A DNA stretch of 56,887 nucleotides from Psychrobacter sp. GP33 (GCF_014119005.1 NZ_JACGYX010000010.1:1-56887); one strand, 5' to 3'; positions 9,042-18,980 are shown, counted from the first letter of the stretch. The notes: generated from the sequence alone by a model not told the origin. Numbers and translations are program-made.

Positions 9042-9476
9042 CACAAATTTTTCTGTATTTAAGGTATGTTACTAAATAGCTTTTCTGCCATTGTAAATCT
9101 GATGAGCCGCAGTACTAAAGCCGATTTTAAAAACAGAGCCAAAGTGGCAGATAGAAACTACCAATAGAAACTACCAAGATATGATTAACGATGCTTTAGA
9201 AGAGTAGTTATTGAACGATTCATGAACTCAATAAACCTATCCAACTACATCGGAATGGTATAAGACTATAATTAAAAAGGGTTAGGTTTGAATACGCCAC
9301 AGCAGATGAGAATTAACGGTTACTGTCAGGCTATTTAACTCAAACCTCCCAAGTCTACTTCTATAGAATTAATAGTAACGCTCAAATTTCTATTGACTAA
9401 AAAAATTGGAAGGTCGATACAAAAATCATTACTTTACTATTTTTGCTACCTAGTTATTACTTATACTCGACATGTC
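9042..9476. other. Convergent intergenic region, no gene recognised
   Basis: Between the convergent lipoprotein and phoU genes lie 435 bp of AT-rich DNA with scattered stops in all frames. A 21-codon start at about 9101 (MSRSTKADFKNRAKVADRNY) looks gene-like at its beginning but stops at once and has no supporting context. No terminator hairpin of good quality was found. Confidence 0.5.
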
Positions 9477-10205
9477 TTAGTGGCTGTCAACATTAGTGAT
9501 TTGTTGTAACACTTGTTCAATTTGCAAAAAATTGGTGTGACGAATATCTTTGCCACTGGTACAAAAAATGACCAACTCTGCGATATTGCGCGCATGATCG
9601 CCTACGCGCTCAAGTGCGCGCAATACCCACAAAATATTAATCACTTTGGACACATGGCGATTGTCTTCCATAATATATGTCATCAATGAGCGCGTGGCAG
9701 ACTGATATTCTTCATCAACCGCGGTATCGCCCTGTAACACTGAAAATGCCTGCTGCGGATCCATACGCGAAAACGCCTCAATAGCATTGAGCAACATCAA
9801 GCGCACCTGATTGGATAAATGCTGAACCTCTGAGTAGCCCTTTGGGGATGCCCCTTCTTCAATCAATTGACACGCCATACGGGCAATTTTTACTGCCTCA
9901 TCTCCTATACGTTCAAAGTCGACAATGCCTTTACTCAGTGCCATGACTAAGCGTAAATCATTGGCGGTTGGCTGACGTTTGGCAACCAATAATATAATTT
10001 GCTCATCAATTTTTATCTCTAATTGATTGATAATATGGTCGTCATCAATGACTTTTTTGGCGATTACCTCATCTGCTGATATCAAGGCGCGGGTGGCAAT
10101 CATGACATGCTCAGCTGCTAGGCGTCCCATTTGCATGAACAATTCAATTACTTCCTGTAAATCATTATCAAAACTTTTTGACAGATGTTTTTGCGCTATT
10201 AACAT
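9477..10205 (-). CDS. phoU: Phosphate signalling protein PhoU
   Basis: This protein of 242 residues is made of two PhoU three-helix repeats (about residues 10-105 and 115-220). Metal-binding-type motifs include GDEAVKIARM in the first and ALERVGDHARNIAELV in the second. PhoU links PstSCAB to PhoR and keeps the Pho regulon off when phosphate is plentiful. The ATG at 10205 is preferred to an upstream TTG at 10241, because an AAGGAAG ribosome site lies just before it. It is the last gene of the pstSCAB-phoU run, 73 bp after pstB. Confidence 0.95.
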   Translation of the reverse strand: MLIAQKHLSKSFDNDLQEVIELFMQMGRLAAEHVMIATRALISADEVIAKKVIDDDHIINQLEIKIDEQIILLVAKRQPTANDLRLVMALSKGIVDFERIGDEAVKIARMACQLIEEGASPKGYSEVQHLSNQVRLMLLNAIEAFSRMDPQQAFSVLQGDTAVDEEYQSATRSLMTYIMEDNRHVSKVINILWVLRALERVGDHARNIAELVIFCTSGKDIRHTNFLQIEQVLQQITNVDSH

Positions 10206-10278
10206 GGTTGCTTCCTTAGTCGTATTAGTATTGCTTATCAATAAAGGCTATAAATAAGTACTTTAAATAAAGAGAAGC

Positions 10279-11196
10279 CTAGCCATAACGTCCGGTAATA
10301 TAATCTTCAGTTGCCTTTTGTGCTGGATTGGTAAATATCTGATCAGTCGTACCCATCTCTACCATGTCGCCCAGATACATATAAGCGGTATAGTCGGAAA
10401 CACGTGCTGCCTGCTGCATGTTATGAGTCACAATCGCAATGGTATAATCATTTTTTAAATCAGTAATTAAATCCTCAATCGCCCCTGTCGATATCGGATC
10501 TAATGCTGAGGTTGGCTCGTCCAATAACAAAACTTCAGGCTTGGTTGCCACGCCGCGAGCAATACAAAGCCGTTGTTGTTGACCGCCTGATAATGATAAT
10601 CCTGAAGCTTTTAGCTTGTCTTTCACCTCAAGCCATAACGCTGCTTTTTTAAGCGCCCATTCAACACGCTCATCCATCTCAGCTTTGCTCAGCTTTTCGT
10701 ATAGACGCACGCCAAACGCTACGTTGTCGTATATCGACATCGGAAACGGTGTAGGTTTTTGAAACACCATGCCGACCCGTGCACGTAGCAAGTTGACATC
10801 CATCTCTTTTGCCAAAATATTATGACCGTCTAAAGTCACCTTACCTTCAGCATGCATACTGGGATATAAGTCATACATACGATTAAAGGTGCGCAGCAGG
10901 GTTGATTTACCACAGCCTGAGGGACCAATAAATGCCGTGACTTTTTTCTCTGGTATGTCAATATTGATATTTCTTAACGCTTTAAAATTACCATAATAAA
11001 AGTTTAAATCACGAATGGTCATTTTGGCAGGTGGCATATCTTCAGGGATATCCGCTACCGTTTGCTGGGTTAAAAAATCACTATCAGGCTGCTGCCATGA
11101 TGTACTAGTAGAAATAGGCTGCCCTAATAAACCGCGTGTGGTGATGTCTTTACTCATGGTTTTCTTAACTGCTTTTCTTTTTTTAACATCTGTCAT
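10279..11196 (-). CDS. pstB: Phosphate ABC transporter ATPase PstB
   Basis: This 305-residue ATPase has Walker A ([14 protein letters not shown]), the signature [16 protein letters not shown], Walker B ([13 protein letters not shown]) and the switch histidine in [12 protein letters not shown]. PstB energises high-affinity phosphate import. It carries an N-terminal extension of about 55 residues (basic, then Ser/Thr/Gln-rich) ahead of the usual start near [12 protein letters not shown]. The ATG at 11196 follows a GGAAG ribosome site. It is 101 bp behind pstA in the same direction. Confidence 0.96.
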   Translation of the reverse strand: MTDVKKRKAVKKTMSKDITTRGLLGQPISTSTSWQQPDSDFLTQQTVADIPEDMPPAKMTIRDLNFYYGNFKALRNINIDIPEKKVTAFIGPSGCGKSTLLRTFNRMYDLYPSMHAEGKVTLDGHNILAKEMDVNLLRARVGMVFQKPTPFPMSIYDNVAFGVRLYEKLSKAEMDERVEWALKKAALWLEVKDKLKASGLSLSGGQQQRLCIARGVATKPEVLLLDEPTSALDPISTGAIEDLITDLKNDYTIAIVTHNMQQAARVSDYTAYMYLGDMVEMGTTDQIFTNPAQKATEDYITGRYG

Positions 11197-11297
11197 GATC
11201 GTCTTCCATTTTTTAAAATTGGGTCATCAATGTGTATAAAATCAGTTTTGTAGATAAATTTAGGGTAGGCAGGTTTAGAGAACCGTTTAATAATTAA

Positions 11298-12212
11298 CTA
11301 TCGGGTGTGGTCTTTGCCACCAACATAGCGGGCAATAATATTAACAATCAATACCGTAGCAGTAATAATTAATGCCGCTGCCCATGCCAGTGCATGCCAG
11401 TTTTCATAAGGGCTCATGGCGAATTGGTAAATGGTATTGGGCAAGTTTGCGAGCGGTTGACCCATATCGGTACTGAAGTATTGGTTGTTTAATGCAGTAA
11501 ATAGCAAGGGTGCTGTCTCACCGGTAATACGCGCAAATGCCAATAGTACGCCAGTGACCAACCCCGCTTTTGCGGCTTTTAAAGTAACGGTGCTAATCAG
11601 CTTCCACTTTGGCGTACCTAGCGCATAAGCCGCTTCACGTAAGGTATTGGGCACAAGGTTGAGCATATTTTCAGTGGTGCGCACGACGATGGGTATCACA
11701 ATCAAAGCAAGGGCAATGGCACCTGCCCATCCTGAAAAACTTTGACCTTTCACCATCAAGGCGTAGACGAACAGACCAATCACGATAGACGGCGCAGACA
11801 GTAAAATGTCATTTAAAAAACGGGTAACTTTACCCAATACGCTGCCATGTGAGAACTCTGCCAAATAAATACCCGCCATCATGCCTATCGGTGTTCCAAG
11901 AACTAAGCCTGACCCCGCCAACATCACTGAACCCACAATGGCATTGCGCAGACCACCTTCACCCATGGGCGGCGGCGTATCTGCCGTGAATACAGGCATC
12001 TCAATCAGCCCTTGAAACCCTTCAATAAACAGCGTCATCAAAATCCAAGTCAGCCAAAACAAACCAAAGGCAATCGCTGAAATAGCAAAACCAAGTCCCA
12101 TTCGATTGATAAACTGGCGCTTACGATACAAACGCTTGTTATAGCGATCCTCGAAACGCACATCAAGCGCACTCGTTTGGGTGGCGTCAGGGGTGATTAA
12201 TGCTGAAGTCAT
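11298..12212 (-). CDS. pstA: Phosphate ABC transporter permease PstA
   Basis: This 304-residue protein has six predicted membrane helices. The binding-protein-dependent transport loop ([25 protein letters not shown]) couples it to PstB. The segment [10 protein letters not shown] and the closing helix before GGKDHTR are typical of PstA. It pairs with PstC to form the channel. The gene lies 117 bp after pstC; the gap contains no evident separate promoter. Confidence 0.95.
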   Translation of the reverse strand: MTSALITPDATQTSALDVRFEDRYNKRLYRKRQFINRMGLGFAISAIAFGLFWLTWILMTLFIEGFQGLIEMPVFTADTPPPMGEGGLRNAIVGSVMLAGSGLVLGTPIGMMAGIYLAEFSHGSVLGKVTRFLNDILLSAPSIVIGLFVYALMVKGQSFSGWAGAIALALIVIPIVVRTTENMLNLVPNTLREAAYALGTPKWKLISTVTLKAAKAGLVTGVLLAFARITGETAPLLFTALNNQYFSTDMGQPLANLPNTIYQFAMSPYENWHALAWAAALIITATVLIVNIIARYVGGKDHTR

Positions 12213-12329
12213 CGGGCGTTTTTCCTCTGTTCAAGGTGTTATAATTTTTTTCAAATAGCTATTAAATATAAGAGTCTTTCAAATAACAGTCGCATTGTTA
12301 TTGATTAAAAACGCTGATTAAAACGTTCA

Positions 12330-13280
12330 TTACAGACCAGATTTTTGGTTCATTCGCATCAGCATTAATTTAGAGAGAGATAAGACGACAAAGGTAATCA
12401 CAAACAGAATCAAGCCCAAATGCAATAGTGAGGCTAAATGTAACTCACTGGACGCCTCGGCAAACTCATTGGCAAGTGCTGAGGTAATCGTCACACCAGA
12501 GGTGAATAAACTGGGGCTGATATTAAAAGCATTACCAATTAAAAAGGTTACCGCCATGGTCTCGCCCAATGCCCGACCGAGCCCTAGAATCACGCCACCG
12601 ACCACACCAGCTTTGGTATACGGTAAGATGATTTTGAACATCACCTCCCACGTCGTCGCACCCATGCCATAGGCGGATTCTTTTAACAAATCAGGCACTA
12701 CAGAAAACACATCACGCATGGTAGCGGCGATAAAGGGAATAATCATAATCGCCAACACCAAAGAGGCGGTGAACATGCCAAGCCCCATCGGTGCGCCCTT
12801 AAAAAATTGTCCGATAAGTGGTAACGGACCGATGTTTTCAATGAGCCATGGTTGAATATGCTCGCTAAAATAAGGCGCAAATACGAACAATCCCCACATA
12901 CCATAGATAATGGACGGGATTCCTGCCAATAGCTCAATGGCAATTCCCAATGGCTTTTTTAAAAAATTGGGGCATAACTCGGTTAAAAAAATAGCAATGC
13001 CAAAGCTGACTGGCACTGCAATAGCAATAGCAATCACGGAGGTAACAATCGTCCCATAAATGGGTGCAAGAGCTCCATATTTATCATTCACAGTGTCCCA
13101 GTTATTACTGGTATAAAACCCCAATCCAAACTCGGTGATACTTGGCCATGCTCCTACGATTAAGGAGAGCAAGATGCCGCCAAGCGACAGCAGCACTAAG
13201 ATTGCAAATGCTTTGGTCGCATTGACAAAAATAGCATCGTAGCGTTTTTGTTTTGCCAATTGGCGGGTTAAGTCTGTCAT
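12330..13280 (-). CDS. pstC: Phosphate ABC transporter permease PstC
   Basis: This 316-residue permease has six to seven helices. The family motif [19 protein letters not shown] is near the middle, and the coupling loop [23 protein letters not shown] is followed by [12 protein letters not shown]. It is the partner of PstA in the phosphate channel. It begins 51 bp after pstS, in the order pstS-pstC-pstA-pstB-phoU usual for gammaproteobacteria. Confidence 0.96.
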   Translation of the reverse strand: MTDLTRQLAKQKRYDAIFVNATKAFAILVLLSLGGILLSLIVGAWPSITEFGLGFYTSNNWDTVNDKYGALAPIYGTIVTSVIAIAIAVPVSFGIAIFLTELCPNFLKKPLGIAIELLAGIPSIIYGMWGLFVFAPYFSEHIQPWLIENIGPLPLIGQFFKGAPMGLGMFTASLVLAIMIIPFIAATMRDVFSVVPDLLKESAYGMGATTWEVMFKIILPYTKAGVVGGVILGLGRALGETMAVTFLIGNAFNISPSLFTSGVTITSALANEFAEASSELHLASLLHLGLILFVITFVVLSLSKLMLMRMNQKSGL

Positions 13281-13331
13281 AAAAGCCTCAATAATCTGAT
13301 AAGTCTGCTTTGAAAATGAGAATTGAGGGGG

Positions 13332-14489
13332 TTAATTGGTTTGAGATTGAGGCGTTTGAGATTGAGAATAAACCGGCTTGCCTTCACTATCGACAACTTC
13401 ATTCCACTGGGCTTTGAACAAAGCAACGGCACTATCAGAGAAAGGCACGTAATCTAGCGCCAGTGCGTCCTCATCACCTTTAGCATATGCCCAGTCAAAA
13501 AATGCCAACACTCCAGCGACTTGTTTGGCGTCTTGTGGCTGCTTATGTACTAAAATAAAAGTAGCCGCTGCAATAGGCCAAGCTTGAGCTGTTTCAGAGT
13601 TGGTAATCACTTTATAAAACCCTTTGTACTGCGACCAATCAATGTCGCCAGCGGCAGCAAAAGTTTGGGCAGATGGCTGAACCACATTACCTGCCGCGTT
13701 TTTCAGAGCAACGTGAGCCATACCATTTTGCTTAGCATAAGCATATTCGACATAACCAATGGAGTTTTTCATCCGATTCACGTAACTTGAAACCCCTTCA
13801 TTGCCCTTACCGCCTGCACCAGTCGCTGAAGTTGGCCATTTCACGGTTTTATCGACACCGACGCTTGATTTCCAATCATTTGAGACTTTTGCCAGATAAT
13901 CGGTGAAGTTAAATGTGGTGCCAGAACCGTCTGAACGGAACACAGTGGTTATTGCAACGTCAGGCAATGCAAGTGTTGGATTCAGAGCAGCGATAGCTGG
14001 ATCATTCCACTTGCTGATTTTACCCAAATAAATATCTGCCAGCGTTTTGCCATCAAGTTGTAACTGACCGGGTTTAATACCGTCGATATTTACGATAGGA
14101 ACCACACCGCCGATGACACTTGGGAACTGAATCAGACCAGCTTCCTCTAATTCTTCTGGAGTCATTGGAGCGTCAGATGCACCAAAATCAACAGTTTTTG
14201 CCACGATTTGTTTGATACCGCCTGACGAGCCGATGGACTGATAATTTACTTGGCCGCCTGTGGCTTTATGATAAGCATCTGACCATTTCGCATAAATAGG
14301 CTGAGGGAAAGAGGCACCAGCCCCGGTAATGTTCATGGATATATTTTCATCTGAGGTAACATTAGAGTCGCTGCTAGAAGCCGCTGACATGGCAGGATTA
14401 TTGGTTTTATCGCCATTGCTAGTGGTTTGATTGCACGCTGCTAAAGTTAAGATGCTAGCGACTGCGACAGCCATGAATGAATAACGCAT
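13332..14489 (-). CDS. pstS: Phosphate-binding lipoprotein PstS
   Basis: This 385-residue periplasmic binding protein has a lipoprotein signal (ILTLAAC, lipidated Cys19) and a Ser/Asn-rich linker. The mature domain starts NITGAGASFPQPIYAKW. Phosphate-contacting segments are visible: GAGASFPQP, YQSIGSSGGIKQI, DFGASDAPM and RSDGSGTTFNFTDYL. A lipid anchor replaces the free periplasmic form of E. coli, and is common in Acinetobacter and its relatives. It is the first gene of pst-phoU, preceded by a putative Pho box. Confidence 0.96.
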   Translation of the reverse strand: MRYSFMAVAVASILTLAACNQTTSNGDKTNNPAMSAASSSDSNVTSDENISMNITGAGASFPQPIYAKWSDAYHKATGGQVNYQSIGSSGGIKQIVAKTVDFGASDAPMTPEELEEAGLIQFPSVIGGVVPIVNIDGIKPGQLQLDGKTLADIYLGKISKWNDPAIAALNPTLALPDVAITTVFRSDGSGTTFNFTDYLAKVSNDWKSSVGVDKTVKWPTSATGAGGKGNEGVSSYVNRMKNSIGYVEYAYAKQNGMAHVALKNAAGNVVQPSAQTFAAAGDIDWSQYKGFYKVITNSETAQAWPIAAATFILVHKQPQDAKQVAGVLAFFDWAYAKGDEDALALDYVPFSDSAVALFKAQWNEVVDSEGKPVYSQSQTPQSQTN

Positions 14490-14622
14490 TATGTCTCCTA
14501 AAGGTGGTCAGATTTGAATGTGAGGTATTTATCAATAATAATGTCGATATTAATGTTTTCACCGCTACGATTTTTGCTGCCATGTTGCTCTGTGGTTAAT
14601 GAGCATATTGTGACCAGCAAAT

Positions 14623-14640
14623 ATGACAGTTTGATGAAAT
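14623..14640 (-). promoter_or_regulatory. Putative Pho box upstream of pstS
   Basis: Read on the minus strand this is ATTTCATCAAACTGTCAT, two half-sites of the CTGTCAT type separated by 4 bp (5/7 and 7/7 matches allowing T or C at the end). A further half-site-like GCTGGTCAC follows about 11 bp on. It lies about 134 bp before the pstS start. The assignment rests on the known PhoB consensus. Confidence 0.55.
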
Positions 14641-14742
14641 AAGTCATTTTTGTGAAAAAAGTAGAAGCCTGAAAATATATGGGTTTATATTCAGACGCTT
14701 GGTAGCGCTATGTCGACACTTTAGTTTTTAATTAAAAGATAG

Positions 14743-14760
14743 ATGTCATCAAACCGTCAC
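14743..14760 (+). promoter_or_regulatory. Pho box upstream of phoB, with spaced -10 element
   Basis: ATGTCATCAAACCGTCAC matches the PhoB consensus CTGTCATAAATCTGTCAC at 14 of 18 positions. A TTTAAT -10 element follows after 10 bp, at 14771-14776. This spacing is typical for PhoB-activated promoters, and supports autoregulation of phoBR. Confidence 0.75.
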
Positions 14761-14864
14761 AATTAAGACGTTTAATAAGCAGATATTGGCAAGTGCTTAA
14801 TCCTTTTTTTGTTCCCTGATTTTTTATCTTTTTTACTTTTTATTATGATAAATGAGAGCGCGGT

Positions 14865-15563
14865 ATGCAGAACGAGCAGATTTTGATTGTTGAAGATGAG
14901 CCTGCCATTCGTGAGATGGTGGTCATGACGTTAGAGATGGCGGGTTTTAAGAGTTTACAGGCAGCTGATGTTCTAGTGGCGCATCAGCAAGTGGTTGATT
15001 ACCGTCCGGCGCTGATTTTGCTAGATTGGATGCTGCCAGGGAAAAAAAGTGGTATTGATTTTTGCCGCATGCTCAAAAATGATGAGATGCTTTGTGAGAT
15101 ACCAGTCATTATGCTGACTGCAAAAAGTGAAGAGGATAGTAAGGTTCACGGTCTTGATGCTGGGGCTGATGACTATATGACAAAACCTTTTTCAACTCGT
15201 GAGTTAATCTCAAGAATCAAGGCGGTACTACGTCGTACTAGTGCACTCAATAGCGATAAGCCTATCAAAATCGGTCAGCTTAGCCTCGATAATAAAAGTC
15301 AGCGCGTCACTGCCAATGATAAAATCATCGACTTAGGTCCAACAGAATACCGTCTATTAGCATTTTTTATGAGCCATCCGGAACGTGCCTATACACGTAC
15401 GCAACTACTAGATCAAGTCTGGGGAGGGAATGTTTATATCGAAGATCGGACGATTGATGTACATATTCGGCGATTACGCAAATTACTGCAACCTTACGGC
15501 TGTAATACCTTAATCCAAACGGTTCGCGGTACTGGCTATCGATTTTCTAGTCGGGTTGAATAA
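14865..15563 (+). CDS. phoB: Phosphate regulon response regulator PhoB
   Basis: This 232-residue OmpR/PhoB-type regulator has a receiver domain at residues 1-120, with the acidic pair EDE and the phosphoacceptor Asp in LILLDWMLPGKKSG. The conserved Lys is in YMTKPFSTREL. A winged-helix DNA-binding domain covers residues 130-230, with the recognition region RTQLLDQVWGGNVYIEDRTIDVHIRRLRK split across its helices. The short GKKSG insertion after MLPG is typical of PhoB. It is divergent from pst and cotranscribed with phoR, 65 bp downstream. Confidence 0.96.
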   Translation: MQNEQILIVEDEPAIREMVVMTLEMAGFKSLQAADVLVAHQQVVDYRPALILLDWMLPGKKSGIDFCRMLKNDEMLCEIPVIMLTAKSEEDSKVHGLDAGADDYMTKPFSTRELISRIKAVLRRTSALNSDKPIKIGQLSLDNKSQRVTANDKIIDLGPTEYRLLAFFMSHPERAYTRTQLLDQVWGGNVYIEDRTIDVHIRRLRKLLQPYGCNTLIQTVRGTGYRFSSRVE

Positions 15564-15628
15564 CGGCAATCTAATATTAAAAAACAGTCAATACATGACA
15601 ATATAGTAAATAGCGTTAACAACAACGG

Positions 15629-16732
15629 ATGAGTATGAAAACGAGTATAGAAAAAATCCAAAAGAACAACAAACAGAAATACAAACAATATGTCTCTCAG
15701 CAAAATACAACGGAGCAACTTGAGAAAATCAGAAGCGCTTTACGAGCACTACGAGATGCAGTCATCTTGCTCAACGATAATGATGGTTTGGAGTGGTGGA
15801 ATCAGGCTGCCGAAGACTTATTATTGTTACGCTCAGAAGATCATGGCAAAAGCATTTTTGAGTTTATTGATATTCCTGAATTCAAACAATACTATCAGAC
15901 GTCGCCAATACCCAATGATGGCGTCCATATTACGTCATGGCGGGATACCAACCGTTATTTAAAGTGCGAGCTCACACCTTTTGGCGATGAAAAGTTATTG
16001 ATTATTTATGACGTGACGCGTCTACAACATTTAGAACAAATGCGCCGTGATTTTGTAGCGAACGTCTCTCACGAGCTACGAACGCCATTAACGGTACTGA
16101 TGGGATATCTGGAAAACTTCTCAGATCAGCCAGATATGCCGCCGCATTGGCGACGTGGCTTTGAGTTAATGACTCAGCAGACCGTTCGCATGAATAGAGT
16201 GGTGAATGATTTATTGCTGCTATCTCGTATTGAAATCGAAGAGACGCATGAGTTACATTATATTGATATGACCAAGCTGCTTACCCACATCTATGATGAT
16301 GCGCAGGCTTATAACCAAGAGTATGAGCATACGATTCATTTGCAGATTGACACCTATGATGGTCTGTATGGATCAGAGATGTATTTGAATAGTGCATTGT
16401 CCAATCTAGTCATTAATGCCATCAAATATACTCCAAAGTATGGCAACATCGTTATAAGTTGGTCAAAAACCTCTACCGGCTGTTTATTCGAAGTTATAGA
16501 TAATGGCCTTGGCATTGCTCCAGAGCATGTGACGCGTTTGACTGAGCGCTTTTATCGAGTTGACAGTGGTCGCAGCCGCGCCACAGGCGGTACAGGGTTG
16601 GGGTTAGCAATTGTGAAACATGTCTTATATCAGTATGAGACGACATTGAAAATTGAGTCAACAGAAGGTATAGGCTCGACATTTAGTGCGGTGTTCCCCA
16701 CTGCGCATATTCGATCTGTCGCTACGAATTAA
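15629..16732 (+). CDS. phoR: PhoR-type histidine kinase lacking the usual membrane anchor
   Basis: This 367-residue kinase has a PAS-like domain (about residues 35-125, ALRDAVILLNDNDGLEWWN). The dimerisation/phosphoacceptor motif is FVANVSHELRTPLTVLMGYL, and the catalytic domain has NLVINAIKYTPK, DNGLGI and GGTGLGLAIVKH. All of this matches PhoR in order. What is missing is the front: family members usually start with one or two transmembrane helices and are about 430 residues. Here the first 35 residues are Lys/Gln/Asn-rich and no hydrophobic segment is present. Only 65 bp separate it from phoB, leaving no room for a frameshifted helix. Membrane recruitment would have to be through PhoU or PstB. 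Confidence 0.88.
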   Translation: MSMKTSIEKIQKNNKQKYKQYVSQQNTTEQLEKIRSALRALRDAVILLNDNDGLEWWNQAAEDLLLLRSEDHGKSIFEFIDIPEFKQYYQTSPIPNDGVHITSWRDTNRYLKCELTPFGDEKLLIIYDVTRLQHLEQMRRDFVANVSHELRTPLTVLMGYLENFSDQPDMPPHWRRGFELMTQQTVRMNRVVNDLLLLSRIEIEETHELHYIDMTKLLTHIYDDAQAYNQEYEHTIHLQIDTYDGLYGSEMYLNSALSNLVINAIKYTPKYGNIVISWSKTSTGCLFEVIDNGLGIAPEHVTRLTERFYRVDSGRSRATGGTGLGLAIVKHVLYQYETTLKIESTEGIGSTFSAVFPTAHIRSVATN

Positions 16733-16828
16733 TGTGGCTGTTACCACAATGTTTTTAATGTATCACAACGTTCTGTTTTACTAACGCAGTAATGCATAAG
16801 CAAAATCTTATAAAGCAAATATAGGTAT

Positions 16829-17461
16829 TTACGTCGACGTATTTTTAATTTCTTTAGACACCACTGCAATCAACTGCCGTGAGCACTTAGCGGTTTTTTG
16901 AATGTCCGAATAGCTATGACCGGATTTCAGAAGACTGGCGATAATCTTTCGCTTCTCAATATCCATCCGGCGACCTACGTATTTGCCTTCCGCCTTGGCA
17001 CGAGCGATACCTTGCATCTGACGGTGACGTCTGTCTTCATAGTCTTTTCTGGCAATGGCCGCTAACATATCCAAAAGCATGGCATTGATGGCTTGCAGCA
17101 TACTGCTCATAAACTCAGTGCTGCCCTCAGATTGGAACGCCATATAAGACGTTGGCAACTCTTTGGAGACTACCGACAGCTTCTTTTCTGATAGCAACCG
17201 CTTTAAGGTGTCCCAATCCGCTGGATTTAAGCGAGCTAGGCGGTCTATTTGCTCGACTAGGATAATATCACCCTCATGCGCATCCTCAATCAATTGCATC
17301 AGCTGTGGACGTACCAGAGTTGCTCCTGATTCATTTTCCACATAGAAAGATGAAATCTTATGATCATGCTCTTTGGCAAACTGTACTAACTCTGCTTTTG
17401 CACGTTTGGCATCTTGTTCTTTGGTTGAGGCTCTTAAATACGCTCGAATAAACATAACCAT
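16829..17461 (-). CDS. Serine recombinase (resolvase/invertase family)
   Basis: This 210-residue protein has an N-terminal catalytic domain (about residues 1-140). The nucleophile serine is in AYLRASTKEQ, with active-site arginines in the EQIDRLARL motif. A long E-helix follows, and a C-terminal Hin-type helix-turn-helix (KRKIIASLLKSGHSYSDIQK). Proteins like this resolve plasmid or transposon cointegrates, or invert DNA segments. It starts within a long inverted repeat (17458-17512) that is probably its crossover or operator site. It marks the left edge of the mosaic accessory region. No transposase partner is next to it. Confidence 0.9.
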   Translation of the reverse strand: MVMFIRAYLRASTKEQDAKRAKAELVQFAKEHDHKISSFYVENESGATLVRPQLMQLIEDAHEGDIILVEQIDRLARLNPADWDTLKRLLSEKKLSVVSKELPTSYMAFQSEGSTEFMSSMLQAINAMLLDMLAAIARKDYEDRRHRQMQGIARAKAEGKYVGRRMDIEKRKIIASLLKSGHSYSDIQKTAKCSRQLIAVVSKEIKNTST

Positions 17462-17512
17462 CCTAATAAGTCTAATATAAGTGGTTCTATTATATCAGTC
17501 TTATTAAGATGG
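17458..17512. repeat. Inverted repeat at the resolvase start (candidate res/operator site)
   Basis: Two 22-bp arms, 17458-17479 and 17491-17512, are inverted copies with about three mismatches around an 11-bp centre. The left arm contains the resolvase start codon (ATG at 17459-17461 on the minus strand). Dyad sites of this size next to serine recombinase genes are typically the crossover site, the operator, or both. Confidence 0.75.
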
Positions 17513-17697
17513 TCTATAAATAAGTTTATGAGAGGTTAGGGGTAGTCTCTATGGGGTATACTCTTGTGTATAGAAGCAATATCGTTAGGTATGTTAAATA
17601 ATTTCTTTTTTCTATATACCTATATGCTTTCAACACATGTAATCTAAGTCGTGATTTTATATCATCCTTAACCCTTAAAGGAAAAGAAGTTTTTCTA

Positions 17698-18405
17698 TTA
17701 AGGGTTAATTGATACTTTGTTTAAAGCTGCAAGCTCCCTTTCTTTTTTTAAACGACTTTTATTAGAAAGGCCTGATGGATGATCGACAAATTCAGATAAG
17801 TATATTTTTTGGATAACATCGTTTCCTACTAAATATTGCCAGTCATCAGCAACTATAAAGTTGACTTGGGACAAAGTTATAAGTTTTTCAGCTAAACATG
17901 AGCTCATAAGATAACAGCAAGTTCCATAAATAAAACCCTCGCTTTTAATAGTTTTACTAAACTTCTGACCACCTACTACAGTGATGTTTTTGATACTCTT
18001 AACAATTTTATCTTTAGAAACATCAATCTGACCACCAAGAATATAAAGTGATGTTGGATCTAATTCAGTAGCTTGAAAAGTACGAATAAATGTCTCAAAT
18101 CTTTCATCTAAAATAACATCATCTTCTAAAATACATGCCCAATCTATATTTTTATCCAATATATCTTGGTAAGCTTTAAGGTGGCTTAAAGTACATCCAA
18201 TCTCGCCAGGGGTTACTGAGAAGCCTCTATTAAGAATTCCTCCTCTACTTTTATCTCTAGTTATTTTTATGAAATCTTCTGATAACTCCCTTCCATAAAT
18301 AGCATCAATAAAAATAAATTTCAAACCAAGGTTTTCTAGGGATTTACTAATCGCCTGTCTCCTTTCTATATCCTGCTTTAATGAAATTATATATATATGC
18401 AACAT
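17698..18405 (-). CDS. Glycosyltransferase family 25 (LPS-type galactosyl/glucosyltransferase)
   Basis: This 235-residue protein starts with the GT25 motif IYIISLKQDIERRQAI. The family core PGEIGCTLSHLKAYQDIL and the metal-binding ACILEDDVIL (EDD) follow. The closing half is less conserved. Such cytoplasmic enzymes add hexoses to lipo-oligosaccharide. It is AT-rich and follows a broken pyruvyl transferase on the same strand, so it looks like the surviving end of a surface-polysaccharide operon. The acceptor cannot be inferred. Confidence 0.85.
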   Translation of the reverse strand: MLHIYIISLKQDIERRQAISKSLENLGLKFIFIDAIYGRELSEDFIKITRDKSRGGILNRGFSVTPGEIGCTLSHLKAYQDILDKNIDWACILEDDVILDERFETFIRTFQATELDPTSLYILGGQIDVSKDKIVKSIKNITVVGGQKFSKTIKSEGFIYGTCCYLMSSCLAEKLITLSQVNFIVADDWQYLVGNDVIQKIYLSEFVDHPSGLSNKSRLKKERELAALNKVSINP

Positions 18406-18560
18406 AATTACTTATCCCAAATAAATGTTTTTTCCATAATTCATAATATGCCGTACTTTTACCATAGCTATTATCAAGAATAGAGGATGGAGTATCTACT
18501 AAACAAGATAAGCTATGGCCATGCAAACACAAGGTTATCACCTTTTCATAACTTGAAAAC
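18347..18560 (-). pseudogene. C-terminal remnant of a polysaccharide pyruvyl transferase
   Basis: The frame ending at 18347 keeps the family's C-terminal signature (LHGHSLSCLVDTPSSILDNS then YGKSTAYYELW). This matches polysaccharide pyruvyl transferases of the CsaB/WcaK type. Everything before this motif is gone: the IS3-type terminus TGAACCGCCCCGAC starts at 18561, just beside it. The remnant's end overlaps the GT25 start by 59 bp, so the two genes were once translated together. Confidence 0.65.
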
Positions 18561-18980
18561 TGAACCGCCCCGACTTTATCGGAGGCTGATTAACTTGAGT
18601 CAGGCAGCGATGCCTAACAGACTAAGATTATCATAATACCGCTTTTCAAACTCAAAGGGTGACACATATCCAATCGTGCTATGCAGCCGTGTTTTGTTAA
18701 ACCAGTCCACCCATTCAAGGGTTGCCAGTTCAATATCGTTCACACCAGTCCAGTTCTGCTTTAAATAATAAATCACCTCAGACTCATAAAGGCCATTAAC
18801 CGTTTCGGCTAATGCATTGTCATAGGAGTCACCCGTTGTGCCCACAGAGGCAATAATACCAGAGTCACTCATTTTATCAGTGTAGCGAATGGATAAATAC
18901 TGAACCCCTCTATTGCTATGATGAATGACGTCTTTAGGCTTATCTCTATCTGAGCTATGCCGGAGAGACTGTAGAACCAA
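18561..18980 (-). mobile_element. IS3-family remnant 1 (transposase OrfB C-terminus and one end)
   Basis: The element end TGAACCGCCCCGAC is at 18561. Inside it, minus strand 18600-18980, is the C-terminal part of a DDE transposase: an HHSNRGVQYLS motif around the second Asp, SVGTTGDSYDNALAET, and the catalytic Glu region LEWVDWFNKTRLHSTIGYVSPFEFE. The first catalytic Asp and OrfA are missing, and sequence beyond about 18965 is unrelated. The element is therefore dead. A sister copy in the same orientation starts at 24251. Confidence 0.88.
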
